NCBI GenBank assembly: GCA_914767715.1
Contig: OU612073.1
Location: 4,154,001 to 4,218,000, forward strand
DNA: 64,000 bases
Source of the DNA: Membranipora membranacea
Taxonomy: Eukaryota > Bryozoa > Gymnolaemata > Cheilostomatida > Membraniporidae
Direction: 5' to 3'
This document shows positions 20,138 to 31,100 of the stretch, piece by piece (the first letter of the stretch is position 1; every line of letters starts with the position of its first letter). The position numbers were made by a program, and so were the translations under genes. The notes below the pieces were generated by a model, which saw only the letters and a program-made list of their open reading frames with translations, searched no databases and was not told the origin of the DNA.

Positions 20138-20542
20138 TTAAACAGTATGAATGCCAAGAAATAGAAAGCAGGAATTTTGTCTCATACTGTGGTCTATTGC
20201 CATCTCATGATACTGTTTAGTATATCAGCTACCCAATACAGCATACCACTAAATAAGAATTCCGCTCTAGCATGACTTCACGTCGAGCAACACTTCAAAA
20301 TTTCAAATTTTCAAACTTTCAAGTTTTTTTTTAGTCAGCGACATTTAGCCCACAGCTTTTTTATAAGTTTATACTTACCCTCTTTTTACATACGTTTAAA
20401 AATACGATGTAGTTAAATACATGACACAGTCACATTCGTACAACTTTTGAATATCTGTGCTTGATAAAGTGGGTCTATGATCATTTTGATCAATTATCTT
20501 GACTCTGGTGTTATATCACACTCTCCTTCTTTTTGTGTCACA

Positions 20543-20548
20543 AATAAA
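20543..20548 (+). terminator. ANKRD42: Probable ANKRD42 polyadenylation signal
   Basis: AATAAA about 400 bases after the ANKRD42 stop, in the only gap before the next plus-strand gene. Confidence 0.45.
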
Positions 20549-21557
20549 ATGATCTAAGCACAACGTACCTGTATCATTTGGGGCCATGGCTCTACCACTC
20601 TTTTGTAGGTTCAAATTATGAAACCCCAAAAGACTGAACCTTGTTTATACAGCCCGATGAAAAATTTCTAAAAAGATTGTGAAATAAGGTCATCAACTGA
20701 ATCAGGTCACTTATCAGAATCTTTTCATCATTTTAAATTTTTGATAATCATCCTCAATCAATGAGGTTTTTGGTAGAACAAGTTTGTTCCCTCTGTGGTG
20801 GCGGAGGGATATTGCAAATATTTGGTATCAAGGCGCCAATTAGTGATAGTTCAATTTTCACCACATGCATTGCATTGCATCATAGCTATCCTACTTATGA
20901 TTGTGCTGTTGTATCTACCCAACACAAACCACCTGAGCTTAAGGGGGCAAGTTAAACAGGGTGGTCAAAAAGACCTAGTTTAAAGAAAAAGTAGAAAGGT
21001 TGAGAGCACAACTCTGAATGATTTTTTTTCCCAAACATAATTGGTTGATTGATTGTAGCTAGCCAAGTATTTTTATTTCATCAACTGATTCCACAAAAAT
21101 ATTTCTTTGCATGAAGTGGGAGATGACATGATTAGAAAATACAGCTAAGGAATTACTGGTAAGACTTTATTGTAAGATCATAAATGTATATCTCCTAGTT
21201 GGGAACAATGTCATTAAAAATTTGGCTGAGTTACCCAGCCCTCATACCAATCAAGAAGTCACTTTACTCCTTGACTGATTGGATATTTTTGTAGCTGTTA
21301 GTTAGTAGTGTCAAAGTCTAAAGCCACTGCTGCTGCTGAAAAAATTGAAGCTAAATAGTATTTTCCTCTTGTTAGCAACAACCTCAACTTGATATACATC
21401 TAACCTAGGAGTTAACTCCTTGAGCTAACTAATCACAATTACTGATCACAAAAGATTAACTGATCAAATGCTGAATGTTTGTTCAAAAGTAGCCTCTACT
21501 ATTTTGTCTGTTGTACTTGTAGATTTCTTAGCAATAGTAATTCATTCATGTGAGGAT
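20549..21557. promoter_or_regulatory. ANKRD42-ACOT8 intergenic region
   Basis: About 1 kb that should include the ACOT8 promoter. I see only short ORFs and no repeat of note. The coding frame of ACOT8 exon 1 is open back to 21468. Confidence 0.4.
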
Positions 21558-23259
21558 ATGCACACTTTGTTTAGACAGTTAGCTCATTCATGCAGATCAT
21601 TTGCAGCAGTACATCAAGTATCATTCCCACGGATACGAGGAGTCACATGCTCATTAGACGCTCCTTCCGTAAATTTTCATAACATCATTTTGAGAAGGAT
21701 GGGATCATCAGACACGACTAAGCGGCCTGACTTTGTGAAGGATGTGGTGGCTCTGGAGGAGCTGGATACAGATTTATATATCTCACACAGCGCATGGAAA
21801 GCTGGGACAGCTAGAGCTATGTTTGGTGGTCAGATCATAGTACAAGCATTAGCCTCTGGTAACATGACTATGGTACCCGGTCTAAATCTACATAGTATGC
21901 ATTGTTACTTTCTTCGTCCGGGTGATGTGAACAGGTCCACAGTCTATCGAGTCAATCGTACTCGAGATGGTTCAAGCTTTAGTTCCAGATCAATATCTGC
22001 AATGCAGAAGGGACGGCCTATCCTTACCTTACAGGCCTCATACCATAATGAGATAGCTGAGACATCCAATCTCCAGGAATATCAGCCTCAAAAACCTGAT
22101 GTAAAGCATCACTCTGAACTGAAAACTACTAAGGAGTATTTAGAAGATTATTTAAAGAAACCAGATGTTAGCGATAAGCTTAAAGCTCTACTGTCCAAAT
22201 CTCTAGAGATATATAACGATCTGCCAGTGGAGATAAAACCTCTCGACGCTGCCGCTTACATGAGACAGAAACGGAACCCAGAGAACAAGATAACGGCCTG
22301 GATAAGAGTAACTGGTGATCTGGGTATGTATTAATCATGTCTGTACTTAAAGGAGGCACCTGATTGGTGCTCAGATGGCGTGGGGATATAATGTGTAGAA
22401 TCCTTGTTGCTTCCTCATTTTTTTGATTTATGATGGGCAGCTTTAGCCTTGACTAATATAGCATGATACTTGTCCTCTTGGAGTTTAAGAGAGCACCTTC
22501 ACATTGAGTTATATCCAGTGTAGTGTTAGTCCATGACAGATCTAAGCTTGGTGAAACAATAAAAATAACTCAAAATTAATTATCTGTAGCTAGTAAGATT
22601 TATTACCTAAAGCACCAGATTTCGTAATTTGCCATATATACATACATGAATCTCATTGGTTAAATTCAAGTTATTCCCTCTTTGTTTGCCAGGCGAGGAT
22701 CAGAATATGCACAGAGCAGCAGCGGCCTACATATCAGATTGGACACTGTTAGGGTCTGCCATATCCAGCTATTCCAGCTTCCGACTTGGCATGATGGCTT
22801 CTCTCGATCATTCTGTCTGGTTTCACAAACCGTTCAATGTGAGTAAAACTTTCCTGGGCCCCAAGAGGAGGTGCTAGTCTCATAAAGTTATTATTGCAAT
22901 CATCCTAAATGATAAGCCCAACCTCCCCACCTAGTCTTTTTATTTCAATTTCTTTCAATCATAAACGTGACAATTTCCCAATCAACAGGCTCTTCTAGTT
23001 AAATCCTATTGAATATTTTTGGCAGGTTATTTTTGTGTCAACAATAACCAAACGTTCTGTTAAAAAATTGCACGCACCGTACACGTTATGATATTTTGTC
23101 ATGTGATATTGTTTACAGATGAATGAGTGGTTATTATATGAATGTAGTGGTAGTAACTTGACTAACAGTAAGGCCCTGACATACGGTAAAATGTGGAAGG
23201 AGAACGGAGAGTTAGCCTTATCCTGTGCCCAAGAGGGCGTTATCAGGAGCAAAATGTAA
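21558..23259 (+). CDS. ACOT8: Acyl-CoA thioesterase 8 (peroxisomal, TesB family)
   Basis: Three exons: to 22323, 22693-22838 and 23119-23259, with GT-AG junctions in phase. It hydrolyses acyl-CoAs to free acid and CoA in peroxisomes. Both hot-dog domains are visible: FGGQIIVQALASG, HSMHCYFLRPGD, RTRDGSSFSSRS (first) and AAAYISDWTLLGS, SLDHSVWFHKPF, YGKMWKENGELALSCAQEGV (second). The Asp of ISDW, the Ser of SLDHS and the Gln of AQEG match the Asp/Ser/Gln triad reported for human ACOT8. The C-terminus is Ser-Lys-Met, a plausible peroxisomal targeting signal in place of SKL. Start: ATG 21699 (MGSSDTTKRP) gives 303 residues, near the human 319; ATG 21558 (MHTLFRQLAHSCRSF) adds a basic leader; the frame is open from 21468. 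Confidence 0.93.
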
Positions 23260-23621
23260 CATCAATGCAACAACAAACCTAGAACTGACTCGCTTAAAAC
23301 ATTCCCATATATGATTTCATGTGTAAAACATTGGACAATGTGATCAACCCAGTCGGGTAAGAAGATGATCATATAATGCACTAGATCACATGTATGAAGT
23401 ATGGAGATATTCTCTTGTTAGCAGTTCAAACGTAATGTAATTCAGATCATTAGGCTCCAGCAATCAAGAGGAAGCAACTTAAAATGAAGACAAAACTGAC
23501 AAATATGTAGACATGCCAATAGCATACTTGTCAAGACAGGCTAATAAACCAAGTGACAAGACAGTAATACATAACTGTAGCTAAATGGACTAGACAACTA
23601 TCACTATAAGATTTAAAATTC

Positions 23622-23639
23622 AATAAAAGCATCAATAAA
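23622..23639 (+). terminator. ACOT8: Probable ACOT8 polyadenylation signals
   Basis: Two AATAAA hexamers at 23622 and 23634, about 365 bases after the stop codon. Confidence 0.5.
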
Positions 23640-24799
23640 AGCCATCATTTAATCATGTGCCAAAACTCTGTATGTCATAAGATAATCACCCTACCCTGCT
23701 TCATATATATATTTATATAAAAAATACTAAATCATACATGAAAGGTTTTTTTCATGGCCATAGAATGCTAAATTTACGCAATCGTAATATAATGTGATAC
23801 TGAAAGCAAGGAGTATTCCTCCTTGCTAAAAGATTTAGAAATAGATATATAATTTTAATATAGCTGTTTTTTTCTGATGATCAAAATTAGATAAGATTAA
23901 CATTGTCATCCTAACATTATTTCGTCTAGATGGTTATTTTTATTTTGCCCAGCATAACCACTGCAAAGCATGTCAAAACCCTCTCAACAATTGCTTATAC
24001 AACCAAACACAGGATGAGTTCTGATTATAGGTGCTATAACTATTCACTCAATCATAAGCTGTTGAAAATCAATAAATCGCTTTCGCAGTATAAAAAGTAT
24101 TCAATATACTTATTTTTTTAGAAAATATTTGTCTTCCATTGTCACTCAGAATTTAACCCTATTCCTAATTATTAAAATGCACACATCATGATTAAACCCA
24201 TAGACATTGTCTTTGACTCTCCATTCAATAAAAAACTTGCAAATTTCATCGATAATTTTTATTGCAGAACAATTTTCACACCATAGGCCGTCATGGTTTC
24301 TCCCATTAAAATGATAATGTAACCACCATCACTAATATGCCAAATAAGATATTACCTACATTTTTGACAAAAACGCCATGTATCACTTAAATCTGAACGG
24401 CCTCTGGATCCAAATCTAATAATTGTTTGCTATGAGCAATAAGAATTTGCTACTGAACCTGATATTTTTGTTGCGAATCCAGTGAGAAATATTCCCTTCG
24501 TTTCTCTTTTTAATAATTGTACAGTTTGGCTGTGATTTGACCCACACACAGATTTGACTGGATATATACCCATAATACCCAGACCGCCCTGTGATGTTGA
24601 TTATTATGTGCCCTCATGTCCCACAAACAATAGATATTGGCTGGTATTGTCATCTCATTGTTTGCTCCGGTGAGCTTGTAAGGTTTTTTATTGTGGAGAT
24701 AAAATCAATGGTCCGATTGGATGTATTGATCCTCATTTCTTCTTCGACGGTGGTGCTGCCTGGCACCTAAAACTTCAAAACCAGAGAAAGTCTAACAAG
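23640..24799. promoter_or_regulatory. Intergenic region upstream of the polycystin-1-like gene
   Basis: AT-rich gap of about 1.15 kb without coding signal. It should hold the promoter and 5' UTR of the downstream receptor gene; no individual motif is convincing. Confidence 0.4.
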
Positions 24800-25138
24800 A
24801 TGGGGACTCTGAACAGGTTCCTAGCTTTGATGGTAAGTTCTCGAGCATTATTACATCTCCATCTTATATAGTTTGTCCAATCTGTAATCAGATGTTTTGT
24901 ATTAACGCTGATCGTCGAGAATGGTTATAACAACTGTGTTTGTATTTGGATAAAGGGTTTTACTTTTCTAGTTTGCAGCCTTTGAGAATTTTGATTTTGG
25001 TCAACCAGATATAACGTCAGCGAAACAAACTTCTGATAACCAAATTAGATGTTTTTTGAGCAGTCGTGAACTTTATGTTACTTAGTGATTTGATTTTGTT
25101 GTAGACACTCTGCTCTACAGTGGCAGCGCAATATTACT
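24800..25138 (+). CDS. PKD1-like exons 1-2: signal peptide
   Basis: Exons 24800-24832 and 25105-25138. ATG is preceded by AACAAG. The product starts MGTLNRFLALMTLCSTVAAQ: a short basic start, a hydrophobic core and a small-residue cleavage region, as in a secretory signal peptide. Both exons are tiny (33 and 34 bp). The assignment depends on in-phase joining to the lectin exon. Confidence 0.75.
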
Positions 25139-28100
25139 GTAAGTATCCTCTACTCTCCTCTACTCGCTCATGGCATTACCGCTTTCTTATCACTATGTAT
25201 TGAAATATTAAGATATTAAAATTAAGTACACCTGATTGTACCTTACGCAATTTATCTCATTTCTGATAATGAAGAAATTTTCTATCAAACAATTTCTATA
25301 CTGTATGTTTATTTGTCATCAGTGCATGCAGATCTGGACAGAAATTGCCCGTCAGGGTACAGATGGTTTGACTACCATTGTTATAAGCACATGGGTGCGA
25401 GTAATAACTACGACACAGAGAGGCAGTGGTGTCTGGATGAGGGAGGAGATCTGCCCTTATTCGACTCCAGGAGCGAGTGGTACTTCCTACAGCACTGGCA
25501 TGGCAACCAAGCCTACAGACTCGGACTTAAATACGACTCTGATGCTGGTAAGGCCCATCCCCCCCCCCTACAGCTGAGATATAAATTCACTGGTTTCGTG
25601 ACTCTAAGACTATGATTAAAAGTTTTGACAATAAAACACATAGGTGATTAATCTGATCGGTTGATTAATTTATTTGGATGACCGATGAAATTTTATTCTG
25701 TTGATGTTGTAAATCTTTAAAACTTATCTTATAAAATTATTTTTCAATTTAATTTAATTTTAATTTTATTTATTGCCCTATAAAACATAAAAGATGACCT
25801 TATAGGAACTGTTTTTCCCTTGCATGGATATATGATGGCTGGTGTATGTTTTGTTTGTAGGTAAGTTCCGTCAGGTAGATGGTAAGCTGGAGTCAGAGTC
25901 GTATAATCGCTGGGGTGATAATGAGCCGAACAATATAGGTAGTGGATACTATGATGTACATACTAGCTCTTACAAGCAATATGATGATAATCCGGCTCAT
26001 AACAGACATACATGGTGTGAGAAACGTGAGTCATAATCTATATATATAATATATATATATATCTCTTCTTCTCTGCTTCTCCTTAGGGTAGAATATCTCA
26101 GTTAAAATGTGAGACCATCACAGAACTACCGACATGACAATGTATACACAAGTTTTCTGCTGCTGCGCTTATTGTTTCTCGAGCGGGTTTAAAGTTTGAG
26201 TTAAACCCAATCTTTAGAGTGATGTATATTATAAAACACATGGGTCTTTCTGCAGCTTCCATCTGTTGTAAAATGTTTGCAAGCCATGATCATTCGGTAA
26301 TAAGGTATACATAGATAGGTATACATAGATAGGTATACATAGATAGGTGTACATAGATAGGTATACATAGATAGGTATACATAGATAGGTATACATATAT
26401 ATGTATACATAGATAGGTATACATAGATATGTATACATATATATGTATACATAGATAGGTATACATAGATAGGTATACATAGATAGGTATACATAGATAG
26501 GTATACATAGATAGGTAAACATAGATAGGTATACATAGATAGGTATACATAGATAGGTATACATATATATGTATACATAGATAGGTATACATAGATATGT
26601 ATACATATATATGTATACATATATAGGTATACATAGATAGGTATACATAGATAGGTATACATAGATAGGTATACATAGATAGGTAAACATAGATAGGTAT
26701 ACATAGATAGGTATACATAGATAGGTATACATAGATAGGTATACATAGATAGGTATACTTAGATAGGTATACATAGATAGGTATACATAGATAGGTATAC
26801 ATAGATAGGTATACATAGATAGGTATACATAGATAGGTATACATAGATAACAGTTTCCAGAAAGATACACTTTACGTTTTATCTCTCATCATAATATATA
26901 TATATATTATATAAGCTCAATATGAGTTCATTATACTTATTATATTTTATTTATATATGTCTTTGTCTTATATGTATATATTATATAATTATATTATATG
27001 TTGTATTATATAGTTATAAATGTTTTTGTGTGTATACAGGAGCTAATCACCATGACGCTGAGACATTGTGTGCTACAGAGAAGGAGATCAGATCTAAAGC
27101 AGAGCCGATCTACTTATCTAAAGAGTCCGACCCTCAGCTGACCTTCGAGCGATGTGCTCAACAGTGTCTCGAGCAAAACAATCCGTGAGTTTGTCAGTCT
27201 CTCCATTTTAAATTAAATTAGGCTGATTAATAGATTTATAATCTGATTTAAAGTAAACCGTCCACATTAATAATTTCAATGTGCTAGATCGAAATATCTC
27301 TTATGAATTTCTAACTTTCTTTCTGTATGGTCTCTGGTTATAATATAAGAAAAAACATCAGACCCATCCATAGATGTTGATTATTTTGATTTGATCCATA
27401 TGGGACATTTCATGCTCAAAACACAAAAGAGGTATTGTAAGGCATTTTGTACAATGTTAATAGAAATATTTGATATTTTGAGTACAATTACTACTACTAC
27501 AGGAGGGTGCTTGCATTTAGTTTTTTTATGATCAGATTGAGCGGTGAAGGGCTGGTCATTATTTGTGCAGCCGAATATCATCAATTCTTGCTTCAACCAG
27601 CTGTCACAATGGTATCTAGATTATCTCCACCTTTTTTTGTTCAAAAAATGCAACAGAACAAATAATTCATCTAAACTGTGTAACAAAATCTAAAATTCTT
27701 TTCCGCTGATTATCATGCTTGATTTCGTGATTACATCAGTCATTGTTACACCATCATCCCAAACAATTTGGCAATTCAATGTGACCCGTTTTCAGATATT
27801 GATAATCTGAATGTTACCAACTAACAGCCATTGATAATCAATATTGTTTAGTTGTGTGATACTAAAACAAAGATAAACAGTATAGTTGAAAGTTAATTGT
27901 GTGATGAAGAAACCAAAACTAAAAGTAGATTCATAAACACGAATGCTTTGTGTTTCTGTCGTCAGCAAAATTGATTAATTATCCAATGAACTTTCTCAAC
28001 AGCTTAATGTGGAATCAAGTATGGCAACAAATTTGTACTCCGTTTGGATGTACACTTACCTATCTCAGTTTAAATGATGAGGATCAATGTCATCAGTTCC

Positions 28101-31100
28101 TCTAATCTTGTCCTAATCAAACTGCAGAGTTCGCAATCTCTATTTCAAAGATAAAAACTATATGTCATTTATCCATTGGTGAGGTATTCACTGCTTTGCA
28201 TAAAATTATGTTGACTATAGTATGTATGAATATTATATATATTTTAGATTAACAACAATACATTTCCACATAACCTTTATTAATATATTATGTTACAGTT
28301 ACTCAGCGGTTATAGATAATATCGCGTGTGTATGTATGGGAGATGAGCCTACTAATGGTACATGTATCGGGGCGGACGACTCCGAGAAGATTTACTATGA
28401 GTACACCACCGACCAATCAGAGGAAGACTTTGAGATGCTGCTATCTCAGCCAGAGCACACAAGTATGTCACAGTAACGTTTCTATCATTATATGATATCT
28501 GTCTTATGTAGGATCCTTCTGTTGTGTTTCTATTCCTTGCATTCAACAATAATATGTATAACAAATGATATATTTATATTTACACTTATTGAATATCGCA
28601 TGCCATCATGATATCAAATAAGTATTTTGAAAAAGTAACTTTGCAAAATATTGAACTGATCAACTGAGACTGAAACTAAAAGTGATCAAATGATTGTATC
28701 TGTCGATAACAAGCTATCCGACCAGGATGATATTGTCTGCCTAATAAAATAGTGTATATATATATATATATATATATGACTTGCTTTGCTGGTGAAGCCT
28801 AGCCTTGTCATGCGGCGGCTGCTTTTTGTGGTACTCTCCAAATTAGCTTGGTGACAAGGCTAGGTGGAGTCATCATACAGTATGGTGTCCCTGTCATACA
28901 GTATGGTGTCCCTGTCATACAGTATGGTGTCCCTGTCATACAGTATGGTGTCCCTGTCATACAGTATGGTGTCCCTGTCATACAGTATGGTGTCCCTGCC
29001 TGAAGTCATTGGAAGTCTAGTAAATGAATTCAGAGTCGTTCACTCATGATAAAGTAGAACACAACTGAGACATATCATAACAACACAAGTATAAAGATCG
29101 TCATAGGTACATTGCTTACTCCACTAAATCCACTAGGCTGGTATTGCGGTCTATCTAATCTGTGATGTTTATTTATAGCCTGTGCTGATGCCTCACATAC
29201 ATACTATAATGGTCACTGTTATCTAATTGAGAGAACAAGCAGACAATTTTTTGCTCATGAGGACTATATATGGGATCTATATGGTCCTGATGCTCATATA
29301 GTATCCATAGCTGACGCTGCCGAAGCAAGGTATGACTCATCAACCATTGTATATCAGCAAGACATTATGTCATATTATTTATACATATTCATTTATTTAT
29401 GTTTTTTCATGCTCACGGTCTAGAATCAATTCAATTATTCCAATATATTGGGTTTTTTCTAGTTTTTGTTTGGATCTCATTGCTGTAAGAGAGTGAAATT
29501 GAATGACTTTTTGCGTTTGAAGGTTCATTGATGAGGTGCTGCAGGGAGGTAATAATCGGGATGATTTTGATAACTATGACTTCTATGTCGGTATTATCGA
29601 CGACAGAAACGGTAAGAATCTCACGGATATATATATATATATTATATGGATAAGGGGAACATTTCTGATCATGAACATGCTTCTATTTGATTGGTCCAAA
29701 AGTTCAGTATTTCTACTGCCTACCACTTGCAAAACTTTTATTAAGCAGCTTGCCTCAGTTTTAGATGGTTGTTACTGGGACAAAAATCTGCCATATGCAA
29801 TTACTGACACAGAGTTTTATAATGATGCAACTTTGAAACAAATGGATAAACTTGTTATGATGGTTACTGACTGTCAAGTCGTTTTACTGCAATCATCAAG
29901 TCATCATCATGCCGTTGTGTCTGTATGAGGAGATCTACCCATTAATAGCATAGCAAATATTTCGCTCAGCTGATGGATGCAGTCTCTGCCGATTGTATCA
30001 TCAGTCTTTTTTATAACTTTTGTAGTATGTGACGAAGGATGGAAATATTATGACGGAGGTTGTTTCCACTTCAGAGGAACTGGTGAATCTCATGATAGAG
30101 CTACACAGCAAGCATACTGTCAGGTAGGCTATCAACGTATCTGTTATTGGTGCCTAAGAAGTAGGAACTAATAATCACTTGGAATATTGATTCTAAGACA
30201 ACAGCAAGTATGACGCGACGTCTTTAGTGAATATTACAGTGGTTTCTAGATAGGATATTCATCCAAAATATTTTGATATTCTGATTGACAATTTGGTCTG
30301 GTTGATTTACTTCATCATTTCCTCTGATAGGGCCTGAGAGTTGGAGCTGACTTAGTCTGGTTTGAGGACAGTTATGATAGACATTACGCTATGGACAGGA
30401 TTATGCCTGCTGACCATGCCTCTGTGCAGTATGAGGTGTGGAGTGGTCTCTATGATACAGGAGGAAGTATGTATATTGTTATCTCTGTCGATATTGAACT
30501 TTATAATCCAGAGACATCTATACAATGCATACGCCTTCACCACTTGTGCCTTGCCTAGTTGTACATTTACCTTGACTTTCATTAACAAAATGTAATTTGT
30601 CGATTTTTTATTCGCTTGCCAGAGACTTGGAGATATCCGATGTGGAATAATAACGCTGGATATCAGGCGTTTAGAAGTGGAGAGGGTTCAGGTTCCGGAG
30701 AGAGCTGTGTTATCATGAGAAGTAATGAGAATGATTATGATATGCTCGACTGGCCTTGTTCTGGTCACAATAAGCTAGCCGTGTGCCGATACAATCCACG
30801 TGAGAGAGGTATGCACATCCAACCGGTTAGCGATTAGTCGGTAAAATGAGAGATTTTATGCTTGATTCGCATAGTTTAGTTTAACCTGCGCTGCTTCTGT
30901 TGCATGTCTCAATAAGTTATTAAACACCAGAATTGTTGATTTACATTCCAGTATTTTTCATGTTCATGAAGTTTCCTGGATGTTAGATCAGAACTTTACC
31001 ATCCATGCTTACGCATGATTTATCCAAGTTTGTAAATGTTTCAGATAATGGCGGTTTCCGAGGGTATGTTGTGACAGACACATATGAGCCACTTGAGAAA

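Noticed and set aside
22995-23252. Minus-strand ORF opposite ACOT8 exon 3
   Set aside because: Shadow of the ACOT8 coding exon.
26201-26870. Three long overlapping minus-strand ORFs of 181-213 codons rich in Tyr, Ile, Cys and Pro
   Set aside because: They are translations of the 14-bp minisatellite in its different frames, with no start context or domain.
28864-29049. Repeat ORF SYSMVSL
   Set aside because: The 21-bp tandem unit is divisible by 3 and so stays open; no gene context.
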